The notes under the pieces: generated by a model
Told to the model about the DNA's origin: nothing
What the model saw: only the letters and a program-made list of their open reading frames with translations
Databases searched by the model: none
Program-made: the position numbers and the translations under genes
Origin: Elmis aenea
Lineage: Eukaryota; Arthropoda; Insecta; Coleoptera; Elmidae
Direction: 5' to 3'
Assembly (NCBI GenBank): GCA_947652605.1
Contig: OX393581.1
Span: forward strand, 8,374,640 to 8,438,639
DNA length: 64,000 nucleotides
Part shown: piece by piece, positions 21,871-32,236 of the stretch
How the letters are laid out: each line of letters opens with the position of its first letter
Position numbering within the stretch: the first letter of the stretch is position 1

Positions 21871-22964
21871 AATTAAAGTTGGAGCTCTTTTTATTCTTTT
21901 GTTTAAAAATTCTTTGAAAAATTACGACTTACGTCCATGGCCGACTTTAAAATATTTTAATTGCCTTAGTAATACTAATAAAAATCGAGATAGCTCGAAA
22001 AATATTAACTTTAGGTATAGGACATGCTTAATAATCTCGAAAGACAATTAAATTCTCTACAAGAAAATAAAAATATACAGGGTGTTGCATTTAAGAAAAA
22101 TGACATCGATGTTTAAAGTTTCACAAGTTTGACCAAGCGTAAAAAACACCCTGTATAATATTTTTTAAATGTAGCTAGTGCAAAGTGTTAATTAATCTAT
22201 TGTTAATCTCAATTTTAAACGAAATTTTACCGCTTTTTTAAATAACTTTAATGTAAAAAAAAATTGAAAGTGCTGTATTGCTCAAAAATTTCATAAAAAT
22301 GTAAATTTTACGAAAACTGTTGACTTAAGACCCATATAACCTCATACATTTTTTAAAGTAAATTTTAAGAGGAATCCAAAAATGTAAAAATATACAGGGT
22401 GTTCTATTTAAAAAAAATCAAATTTTTATATGTGCCGGTCAAACGAAACACCCTGTATATTTGAAAATAATTTTAGGTTATGTAGAAAACAGGTTAGCAC
22501 AATATTTGTATTAAACATTTTTTGATATTTTCATTAATAAAGGAGCTATCGAAGAATTTCAGGGTCGTGGTGCACCCTGTATAAGTTACCTCATAAATTA
22601 TTATAAAGTTATAAGAACAAAACATTGACGAACATTTTGGTTATTCGAAGTTATTCGTGTTGTATATCGACGAATATCACCTATTTGTAGCACATAATAA
22701 TTATGAAAAACTACATATGCTGGAAAAGCGACCAGCAAAAAATTTAAAAAGTACAGCAAAAATTAGCAAAAAATGAGCAAAAAATTGTGACATTAAAACA
22801 TTTCGACTTTTTAGCAAATGTACCTCAACGTAAAGTTGGAGGTACAATTCTTGTTTTGTTAATTATCTTGTATTTGAGACCAGCAAAAAATTTATGATGT
22901 ACCAACAACTTGACGGACCTACCAAAAACGCTGTAAAACACAAGCTGGTTTGAACGCTACACGC

Positions 22965-23221
22965 CCCGCTCCGCCGAACGCAAACAAGCACGCTCTCCCC
23001 ACCGCTCTTACCGGCCGGCACTCAGGGCACGCATATTAAACGTGTGTTTAATATAAACGCTACACGCCCCGCTCCGCCGAACGCAAACAAGCACGCTCTC
23101 CCCAACGCTCTTACCGGCGGGCACTCAGGACACTTGCATCCTTAAACGTGTGTTTGACACAAACGCTACACGCCCCGCCCCGCCGAACGCTCATCTACAG
23201 CGGGCACTCAGGCCTTACACT
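22965..23221 (-). repeat. GC-rich terminal tandem units, right
   Basis: Inverted equivalents of 18649-18890. The unit AACGCTACACGCCCCGCTCC...GCACTCAGG is present twice here, while the outermost left unit (GTGAAAAAGCGTTTTGCGGA) is missing. The two arms therefore differ in unit number. Confidence 0.8.
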
Positions 23222-23223
23222 TA

Positions 23224-24509
23224 GATGTCTAGGTTGTCTTGTTAGAACGTGCCTTACTGTCAATTTTTTAGACATAGTAATTTAACGTGCGTTACTATTA
23301 TAAATGACTATATAAAAATAACGATAGACTTTGTCGCTTGTCATTGTCAAGTCATACAATTTTTTTTCGGGTTAGGGTCACCGCACTAACCACCAAATAG
23401 TTTTATAAATACAATGAAAGGGCATCAATTTTCTTTATTCACATTGGAAGTATCAAATTTGCAATCTATAGGCAAAGATAGATTAATTAGTTGAATCTAG
23501 CGTTAAAAAATGTTTATAAGCGTTTGTAGAATATTTTATTGTAAAATTGAATTTCAAACAACCAAGTTCATTTAAGGACCTCTTCTAGAAATATTCGTTG
23601 TACTTCGGGGTTCTTTTTAATATTCACTTTGTCAACAACTAGAAATTGTTTGTTTGATAATAATTAGGGGAGACCGGAGAAAGTTTTCTTCCTTTGTCTT
23701 CGTCTTTATTATAACTTGTAGCACTTTTTAAATAGACAAAAATGACTGAACGTATATCTAAATGCACGTTGTCCCCTTTACAAACGCCCTGTAAATTTAA
23801 TTTAAATTTTCTTAAGTGATTCATAATTTTTGTTAAGTAAACAACTAAAATGCCTTTTTTATCGTGTTCTATACAATCCCTTTTGACCTACCTAATAAAA
23901 AATACACGTCTACTGTTTCGTCTTCACCTACCAAGAACGGAAACACTGACAAGTAACAGGTAAAAGTAATATAAGGGATTAGTTGAATGTTGCCAACTTC
24001 AGCTTTCTTTAGAACCTTTTTCTTATTTACCCCACCGCTAGGAATTAAAAGCAAACATATATACTGAGAAGTTAAACCTCTACCACTAAAGTTATAAGAC
24101 AATGTTAAAGATTTTACGCTGTAAAACAACTTTTATGCAAGGGAAATATTTCAGACCATTCCGCAATTCTTTACGTTCTTCTAGAGCTTTTAAACTAAAA
24201 ATCTTTCAGAATTGTAGTCTTAGATTACTTTTTTTATGTTTGAAGAACTGTAAAGCACTACTTAAAGTGTTTTTGTTATAAATTATGACTAGAAGCTTAC
24301 AAAAAATTATTGGCGTTACTTTAAAAATTTTAAAATATATCCTGTTGTTAGCAGGCGTATACGGTTGAAGCTAAAAAAATTGCTTAACTTTTTTTAGATG
24401 AGCTTTTGTTGAAAATCGAACTTATTTATGTCAATAAACGAAAGTATTTATCACATATCTTACTGATTACAAAAATGTGTAGACTAAGTTTAAGACTTGT
24501 AGAGTTTCT
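23224..24509. other. AT-rich DNA with one MITE end
   Basis: TAGGGGAGACCGG at 23665-23677 is a lone end of the GGGGAGACC element family (compare 13957). The sequence after it does not match, so the rest was lost. Nothing else was recognised. Confidence 0.4.
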
Positions 24510-24600
24510 TTCCCAGGATTCCGGGATCCCGGTCCATTTCAAGCTATTTTATATTTCCCGCGAAACGCCTATTGTCTCGGGGATTCCCGGGATTTAAAAG
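24510..24600. repeat. CCCGGGATTCCCGGG-rich repeat
   Basis: GGATTCCGGGATCCCGG and GGGGATTCCCGGGATTT are embedded in AT-rich DNA. The same motif recurs at 26035-26090. Such blocks are common in some insect hAT-type elements; here the assignment is only a suggestion. Confidence 0.45.
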
Positions 24601-25190
24601 AAAGTTATTTTTGTTTATTTTGTGCAAAGATCATCGTAATACTATCATAACTTATTAGAATTTATTATAAATATCTTTACCAACAGTAAATTATGGAAAA
24701 ACTTTATTTTTATTTCAAAATAATTCTTCTCTTTTATAATATCAAATTATGTACACTTGTAGTATGGCGTAAAGAAGCCTGGTCTTTATGACAAAGTTAA
24801 TATCTTCCAAATACTCTAACAATTTTATTTTTGTGTACCCTGGTAATGCAAAGCATAATAGCTTATAAATGAGTTTTGTAGATAAAAACGATGTCTCTTT
24901 GCTGCTAAATGCTCTCAAGACAATTTTACCCACATCATAGAGACTGAGAGAGCATTTTATGCAGCAAGACTTTTCGTTAATAAATAAAAAAAAGACTAAT
25001 TGACCGAAGTGACATAGGTCACCTTTGTTTTCTTAAATCACATTACAAAAATTCATTGCAAAAATTACTTATATTATTGTGTTCATAACTATAAAATTGC
25101 AATAGAAACGTTTTATTTTCCAAATGTATGTTTCTCTCACCAATATTATTTAATGATTTATAATAATTATGGGACAAAATGTACTACATA

Positions 25191-25953
25191 TAGTGTGTCC
25201 AAAAGGAATGGAATAGGCTATATATCTCAGTAAATATCCACTTAAGGGAAAAATGTTTTCAACCAAAGTTGTTTAGTACTTAGTTTTTCACCATAACATA
25301 AAATTTAAATATTTTTTTTCGAATAACAAAAGCGCAATGAAAATCAATTACATTTTTTTAATTGACAAGGTACCTCTATATTATACTCATTTTATAAAGT
25401 TTTTTTTTTCTTTTCAATGATGCAAAACTTAAGTACCCTTACTTAAGCAACTTTTTGAGAAAAACGCAAAAATTATTTTAATTGATTAGTATTTATTTCT
25501 AACAAATACAGCATAAGAACTCAAACTTTTTGACGAAATCTACAATAAGTGTTTAAACTGTGAACCAATTACAGCTTGGAAATGATAAACTCGGTTTTTA
25601 AACCCGTTTATAACATTCCCAACCATTTCAGGTGTAATTTCTCTAATACGATCTTTTAAATTTTCGATATTCTCCGGCCACTTAGCATAAACTTAATTTC
25701 TAAGGTTACCCCATCAATGAAAAGAGAAAAAAATTCTTTATCAAATGACTATTATATAGGAGTAGGTATCTAGTCAATTAAAAAAATTCTATTGTTTTTC
25801 ATTGCGCTTTTGTTATTCTAAAAAAAAATATTTAAAATCTGTCTTATGATGAAAAACTAAGTACCAAAGATCTTTTATTCAAAACATTTTCCTCTAAAGT
25901 AGATATTTACTGAGATACCTATATAGCATATTCCATTCCTTTTGGACACACTG
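25191..25953. mobile_element. 763-bp mariner-like element, AGTGTGTCCAAAAGG ends
   Basis: The inverted ends (TAGTGTGTCCAAAAGGAATG on the left; CATTCCTTTTGGACACACTG on the right, then TA) continue as arms of about 240 bp sharing ATATTTACTGAGAT-type and AACAAAAGCGCAATGA blocks. A transposase remnant lies at 25540-25719. The arms are diverged, so it is old. A second incomplete copy is at 40496-40790. Confidence 0.85.
25540..25719 (-). pseudogene. Mariner-like transposase C-terminal fragment
   Basis: The minus strand reads WGNLRN, a stop, VYAKWPENIENLKDRIREI and TPEMVGNVINGFKNRVYHFQ, ending QFKHLL before a TAG. WG-L---VYA-----E-L--RI--I-PEM is the usual tail of insect mariner transposases. The catalytic D immediately upstream was lost where the right arm joins. 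It shows the element was once autonomous or a direct derivative. Confidence 0.75.
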
Positions 25954-26034
25954 TATATGACAGAGTTGTTTTTAAGTAATAAAGCGCTCCCTTCCTTTTT
26001 TGGGTTATTTATTTTAAAATATTGACATAATTTA

Positions 26035-26090
26035 AGGGAAATCCCGGGACAAGGGTCGAATTCTTCCCGGAATCCCGGGACAAGCAAAAT
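26035..26090. repeat. CCCGGGATTCCCGGG-type repeat, second block
   Basis: AATCCCGGGACAAGG and CGGAATCCCGGGACAAG. Together with 24510-24600 it brackets the mariner element at 25191-25953, so both blocks may be ends of one interrupted host element. Confidence 0.4.
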
Positions 26091-27720
26091 GGTCAAATAT
26101 GGGAAACCGTACTTGTATCTCATCGTTGGTAGATTTCTCATTAAAAATCATAAAAAGAATCTACCGATGAACAAATGACTGGTCTAAACTGATTTATTAT
26201 TTCCACAAGCGATTATTTGTAAACCAAAAATTTAAAAAAAGGTAGCAAATTTTAATTAAACCTATATTAATTAGAATTACTGTATTAGCGAAGATATATT
26301 ACAGGACATAAGTTTAAAAGTTGATAACGACTAGAACAAATGATTTAAACTTTATTAACACTATATTTTTTGCTTTGCTGTTTTGATATAATAGTTTTAA
26401 AGTAATGTATAATACACAATCGGTAACACAATAAAAAACATTATGTATAAACACACTTCTACTATTGTCTCAATGCTTGAAACATTTCTACGTCACCTGC
26501 AGTTTGCCTCGAAGCATCCAGTAACACGCGGTGAAATGTTTTCGATTTCAAAGCGGTCTTACAAGTCGTCTACAAAAAAAAAAAGTACTTGTAGACAATT
26601 ATGGATTAAATATGTTCGAAGCTCATTGCAGATTCATGCGACAGGATACCGATACGACGTCTTACAAGATAGAAACCTGCATGGCTCGATTAGGTTTATG
26701 TAAAGATGATAGGTGTTTGTCCTGTTTATATTTAATTCATACTGAAATTGACTTAAGTATAGTGATCTTATCAGACACGTGACTTGCAGCGCGGTAGAAG
26801 CTTTAATCCAATAATAAATAAGTCAAGCTTGTAAGTAATACGTGGATTTGCATACATCTAGTATGGTGTGAAACAGTTGCTCGGCTCAACGCGTTTTTGT
26901 TTTGGTTCTTTTGTTTCTCACGATTTAATTTGTTGGTTGCTTTTTTTTTAAACATCAACGTTAATAACGATTTATGTTTTGGAAGCGTCTTAGGATCGAA
27001 GCGAGATGTGTTGCCATTATTGCCATTAAAAGAAATATTTTTAATGGACAGCTTGTATGTATTAAAAAGCTGTTTCTTTAATTGGCATAATCGCACGATA
27101 TATATGGTGTTTCTGACCCCCGTGCTCGACAAAAAAGTACCGCCATGTTATTATCTACATGAAAAAGTTATTAAGGTTTGTCTTCAAGTCGGCCATGTAA
27201 TAGACCAAATAAAACAAGTGACTGCAGTTGCAACTTTGGCCCACCATGTTTGTGTTATATTTCTTAAAAATGATTGCAGGTTTCTCATTAGTTTGGCTTG
27301 AACAGTCGAGTAATTTGGCAACTTTGTGTGCACTTGTTTGCTCGTTAACGTATGGCCTGTAATAAATCAAATTGGTAAAATATTTTGCAGAAAAGATAGA
27401 GCACCAAATCATTGTTGGTAACCAACTCGATCACCCGATTCAAGGATCATTTTTGAAAACTTTTTTTTATTATGTTAATAATTTTAAAGTTAATATTTTT
27501 CGCGACAATATTACAAATATTTGCATTCGTTTGTTCTCCTTTCGTTCTTGTTTGTTCCAAAATAAATTGGATCAAATAAAAGTGTCCTTGGAACAAACGA
27601 GAACAAACGAAACTTCACGAATTTATCGAAAAAGCTAATTTTACGAAGTGTGGGATCCGTTCTGTAGACCCACATTATTAAATATAATAATATCTATACT
27701 AAATGCATCGATAGTAATAT
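26091..27720. other. No gene supported
   Basis: Overlapping open frames on both strands (26443-26703 plus; 26803-27132 minus; 26897-27301 plus) have no recognisable motif and cannot all be real. An imperfect 15-bp inverted repeat GTTCTTGTTTGTTCC lies at 27544-27558 / 27590-27604. Confidence 0.35.
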
Positions 27721-27724
27721 AAAC

Positions 27725-28150
27725 AAACGATAGTTACAGGGAAACGGCGAGTAAGGTGCGGTAGGAACAAGTTATTTATTCAAGATTCTATGAGATGATC
27801 TTTCTGAGCGTGCCAGGGACGGTGCAGGAGGGGAGTAACGTAACAAAATGTGCAGACGTTCTATACCTAGATCTCGTCGACGAGCGATAACCAAGAAAAA
27901 CGGACCCTGCCACGTGACAGTTTAGACGACTGCGACAAAAAAATTCTGTTGGGCCACCCGTCTAAAACGTACAGGGACGGATCTGGAGTGGGGGTCTCAA
28001 AACCACATGTTTCGAGGATTTTTCCCCTCTGACGAAGACCACGTGTCACTTTTGAAAACGTTTATGACAGTTAAACTTGACCAACCGTGGGGCCTTCCAG
28101 ACTGCCCAACCGGGTCGGCCGCCGTCTTCGGGCCCAGAGGGCCGATTTTC
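27725..28150. other. GC-rich block of unknown origin
   Basis: About half G+C, with sharp AT-rich flanks. It holds CGACGAGCGATAACC, CCACGTGACAGTTTAG and CAACCGGGTCGGCCGCC. No frame shows a known domain; the longest minus-strand frame (27867-28049) is 60 codons. It may be the end of an element not otherwise represented here, or a remnant exon. Confidence 0.3.
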
Positions 28151-28154
28151 TAGG

Positions 28155-29515
28155 TATTAGGTGTTAATAATTTTTAACACTTTCAACAGTGTTCAGAGAT
28201 TTTTTTTAAATGGTAACATTAATATTTAAATATTGCTGCTAATGTTTTACATAAATCAGTGTAAACTTGTATTTAAGAGTATGAATCATTTTAAATGTTA
28301 GCTCCTAATTTTGAGTTTTGCGCTTCATTACTTATTAATTTAAATAAAAATGAGCTTCAACAATTACAGAAATTACAAAATCGCGCCATGCGCACTATTT
28401 TAAAGTGTTCAATTCATTCCCCTATCAAGGTTATGTTAAATACACTTCAATTTATGAGTATTAATCAGAGAATAATATTTAGAACATTAGAGCTAGTTTT
28501 AAAAATTAAATTACAAAAAACACCAAAATATCTGTATGAAAATGTAAAATTAGTCCATGAGATCCACACTTATAACATTAGAAATAGGCTTGATTTCGTT
28601 ACAGAGAAATGTACTAAAAGTCAAACTGCACGTTCGTTATTTTTTTAAATATCTAATAATTTGCCTCATCAAAGCAAAATATGTAATAATTATAAGAAGG
28701 GTATTAAATTAATTAAGGAGTACGTATTAGAACACTATTAAACTATTATTTTAGATATTTAGAATTTAGAACATTTTTAAATTTTTATTTTATTTCATTC
28801 TATTTTTATTTTTATTATATTAATTTACTATTACCTATGTAAATTATGTTACAATGTAATAGCAGTTGCTAAATAAAGCTAACTTAACTTAACTTAACTT
28901 AACTAACTTATCACTGATCAATGTAAAAGTTCTTCAGACAATGTTATAAATGTAATTGTTAAAAGTTTTCATCAACTGGAAGTGCTGGTAAAGTGTTAAT
29001 TATTAAAACAATTAATGAATTTTGTGTATAATATTTAATCATGTCATAATTATTAACGAGTTTTCAGTTGTAATGTTGCTTAAAAATTGTTATTTCATTA
29101 CCTATGTTAACGCTTATTAATATTATAATGTAATTGTTGTATTAAAAATGTATTCTTGTTTGTAATTAAATTTGCATTGATTGGCTGGTTATAGTGTTAA
29201 CAGTTTTTAAAAATTCCAACAGTGCTTTGAGGTATGTTAAAAATGATAGCTTGTGTTTGAATCATTCTTACAAGTAATACATAATGTTATCCCTGACCAG
29301 TGTGTGAAAGGTCTCCAGACAATATTTTAATTGTAGTAATGAAAATATTAACGTGATAACTAAAACAGTCAGAATAAAGTTTTAGTGTAATATTTAATTG
29401 TATCGTAATTATAAGCAAGTTTTCTTATGTAGTGTCGCTCAAAAGTTGTAATTTAATTACGTGTATAGTAACATTTATTGGGATATTAAAAGCATTGCCA
29501 AATAATGTGTTTTTA
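28155..29515 (+). repeat. Diverged ~420-bp tandem duplication
   Basis: Unit 1 (28155-28299 plus 28911-29185, split by a LINE) and unit 2 (29186-29515) share in order: GTGTTAA...TTTTTAA...CAACAGTG, a GAATCATT block, CTTCAGACAATGTTATAA / CTCCAGACAATATTTTAA, GTATAATATTTAATCATGTC / GTGTAATATTTAATTGTATC, and CGAGTTTTC / CAAGTTTTC. The repeats are clearly diverged, so the duplication is old. Confidence 0.6.
28300..28910 (+). pseudogene. Second, shorter copy of the CR1/L2-like LINE
   Basis: It matches 20338-20925 closely: APNFEFCASLLINLNKNELQ, RAMRTILKCSIHSPIKVML and YLYENVKLVHEIH. The frame runs 28301-28648, then a deletion causes a stop after RSLFF. It starts downstream of the RT catalytic motifs, so only the C-terminal domain is present. 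The 3' end has GCTAAATAAAGCTAACTTAA and a tail of five ACTTA-type units, longer than in the 19458 copy. It interrupts unit 1 of a tandem duplication. Confidence 0.85.
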
Positions 29516-29835
29516 TTTTGACGTACACAAACACCTAAAGAAATAGGCAACCCTCAATTCATAAATGCAATGTTCAGCTGCATATCCAAAATTACAGGAA
29601 ACTAGCAAAAATTACAGGAAACTGCACTACCACCATAGATTTGTATTAGGCTGTAACCTCCTTCAATTTCTGTGATCCTGATACTCCTGATACAAAATTG
29701 CCATCGAAAACTTAACAAATGATTCAAAATCGGACTTAAGGACCAGAATCGCATAAATAGATGTGACGCCGCGAGTGTTTAAAAATTACAATTTACAAAT
29801 TCAAATATATTGCAATTAAACCATTGCCGGGCTAG
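29516..29835. other. Unassigned DNA with an inverted marker
   Basis: GACTTAAGGACCAGAAT (29733-29749) reappears inverted as ATTCTAGTCCTTAAGTC at 30231-30247, bracketing the first half of the palindromic array. AAAATTACAGGAAACT occurs twice around 29590-29620. Confidence 0.4.
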
Positions 29836-30545
29836 CATTATTTAAATGATCTACTGTAGTATATTATTTAAATAATACTGCAGTACATTATTTAATTAAC
29901 CTACTTAAATAATACACTATAGTAGATTATTTAAATAACCTACAGCAGTTTTATTTAAATAATCTACTATAGTGTATTATTTAAATAACCTACTGCAGTA
30001 TTATTTAAATAATCTACTATGCAGTATTATTTAAATAATCTACTATAGTGTATTATATAAATAATCTACTATAGTGTATTTTTTAAATAACCTACTGCAG
30101 TATTATTTAAATAATCTACTATAGTGTATTATATAAATAATCTACTATAGTGTATTATATAAATAATCTACTATAGTGTATTATTTAAATAATCTAATGC
30201 AGTAATATTTAAATAACCTACTGCATTGTAATTCTAGTCCTTAAGTCACTATAGTAGATTATTTATATAATACACTATAGTAGATTATTTAAATAATACA
30301 CTATAGTAGATTATTTATATAATACACTATAGTAGATTATTTAAATAAAACTGCTGTAGGTTATTTAAATAATCTACTATAGTGTATTACATAAATAATC
30401 TACTATAGTAAATTATTTAAATACTCTACTATAGTGAATTATTTAAATAATCTATTATAGTGTATTATATAAATAATCTACTATAGTGTATTATTTAAAT
30501 AATCTAATGCAGTATTATTTAAATAATCTACTACTATCGTATATT
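29836..30545. repeat. AT-rich array of alternating palindromes
   Basis: About two dozen irregular units of roughly 30 bp alternate two self-complementary cores, TTATTTAAATAA and CTACTATAGT (variants CTACTGCAGT, TTATATAAATAA). Because both cores are palindromic, the array reads nearly the same on both strands. It is interrupted once by ATTCTAGTCCTTAAGTC at 30231-30247. It is satellite-like DNA with no coding content. Confidence 0.85.
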
Positions 30546-32132
30546 ATATATATATTTTTTAATTACAAAGTTTTGTATACATAAAAATGCTAGACTTTAT
30601 TACCTTGTATACACTCAACAATAAAACACAAAAAAAAAACGTTTGTCATAACCATAAATACACGACATTCCAATAATATTAACGAAATTCAACGTAAGAT
30701 TTATTTTGAAACGAATTTTGATGGTGGTAAGCCGTTAACGGATTCAATGCTGGGTAAATGTTATACTAATCATAACCAAAGTAACATACAGGAAATTAAA
30801 AGCTGATTTTAAATATACCGAATTGGCGTATGTAACATTGTTACCTAATTTGTCTCAAATATTTTATAAAAACCTTGATTCGATTACATAAAACTACATC
30901 TTTTTGCTGGTTATTTGATAAACTTTTAATAAAAGGAAGTCGTAGTCGGAGGAGGGAGTAGGGAGTCGGAAGTCGAGGAGTCGAGACTTTTTGGAAGAGT
31001 CAGGAGTCAGAAAAACGACTACCAACTCTTTGATTCGGTTTTTATCAAGGATGAGAACAAAACGAAATATGAAACAAAATAACGATAGTAACCATAACTT
31101 TTTTAAGAACGCAAACGTGACCGATATTTTGTTTTTTTGTTCAAGAACGGAAATGAAAATATTCAATACCGGTCTTCTTTAATGTACTCTAGTTAAGTAT
31201 ATTAGTGAAAAAAGTCGGGAGTCAGAGTCGGGGGTTTTTAATTTTATTGCCAACTCCCCGTCCCTAAATAAAAGTACCTACTTTTAATTCAATAGTAAAC
31301 TTTATATAAAAGAAGATTAAAAAGAGTAGTCTAAACGATGCAGAGTTACCCACATTAGCAGTAAGCGCCCATTAACATGCAACTCAAAAAAATTTTAATT
31401 GGTTCACAAAAAAAGAACACAAACCCTTACGATTAGATTTGAAGCGGTGCCGCTTAGAAACTATGCAAATCCGATAACTTTACACCTTGATTTACAGGCT
31501 ACCAAGAATGGCGCTACTGTTTTAAAGTAATAAAATCAGAAATCATAAATTCCTGCTGCCCACACAGCGAATATAACAATAAAATCGAGCGGTCAGCAAT
31601 ATATTTGTTCGCTTATCATTAGAAATTTAAATATTTTATTCAAATTACTACGAGTAACATGATTCAACAAACAGATCCTCTGATTTTTTTTGTCAATCAT
31701 ATTTGTTTTAATTAAACTGGTTTAAAATTTATGCTTATTGCTTGTTGTGTTTGGTTTTGTTTCGGTGTTCCGATATGCATGCCATTAGTTTAAAATTTAA
31801 TGTTCTCAATAAACGGTTTGATGCAGGTTGTTGTTTTTAATATCCATAGTTTAATTTATTTGAGGGGCTTAAAAGACGCCCTTCGCGTTGTTGTAATAAA
31901 TTTTAGAAGCAGGATTTTGAAAAACAATGGTATGACAGGAACTTCTCAGTAATTAATTTTCAAGATGAATTACAAACCGTTTTGATTGGAAACAGACACA
32001 TGGGCAGTTGTTAAAAGACTCCTTACAAACAATATTTTATATATTTATATGACTGTAAATATTAACATACATTAATTCTTCGGATTCATCGCAATACTTC
32101 TCATCTTCTTCGATTCAGTTCTTTGCCTCTTT
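30546..32132. other. AT-rich DNA, nothing else recognised
   Basis: Contains the GAGTCGG repeat region described separately; otherwise no supported gene. Confidence 0.35.
30935..31265. repeat. GAGTCGG-rich repeat pair
   Basis: AGTCGTAGTCGGAGGAGGGA and GGAGTCGGAAGTCGAGGAGT (30938-30985), then AAAGTCGGGAGTCAGAGTCG (31209-31228), are short purine-rich blocks in the same orientation. Simple GGAGTCGGAGTC-type blocks occur in many invertebrate genomes. No element boundary was found. Confidence 0.5.
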
Positions 32133-32236
32133 TTTATTATTTATTTAGTCGTCAGTCTTTCTACTGTTAGGTGTAGGACTGTTAAGTTGTATTGTGCTGA
32201 CTTTTTTCAAGTTTTTCTGTATTGTGGTTTTGCTAA
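32133..32236 (-). pseudogene. Extreme 3' end of the LINE family at 47440-48223
   Basis: The minus strand ends QLNSPTPNSRKTDD, then a TAA followed by ATAAATAATAA. The copy at 47440-48223 ends QLNSPTPNSRRTHD, then TAAATAATAATAA. Only about 100 bp remain, a severe 5' truncation. Confidence 0.7.

Larger units (their letters stand above)
18649..23221. mobile_element. Complete composite foldback element, copy 2
   Basis: The ends AGTGTAAGG and CCTTACACT are inverted and flanked by TA (18647-18648, 23222-23223). The arms pair over about 1.5 kb each: 18649-21541, which holds a LINE, with 21722-23221; the loop is 180 bp. Each arm has an outer part with GC-rich tandem units, then a mariner-like core whose CAGGGTGCACC ends lie at 19261 and 22579, also next to TA. 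The loop and inner right arm encode a broken mariner transposase tail. The architecture, long arms built from short tandem units, resembles foldback elements. Confidence 0.85.

Noticed and set aside
26803..27301. Overlapping 134-codon (plus) and 109-codon (minus) frames
   Set aside because: No recognisable domain, opposite strands, and no splice or start context supporting either.
29836..30545. Repeat array considered as CRISPR
   Set aside because: Units are palindromic AT repeats without unique spacers, in an insect-like genome; no Cas-like genes.
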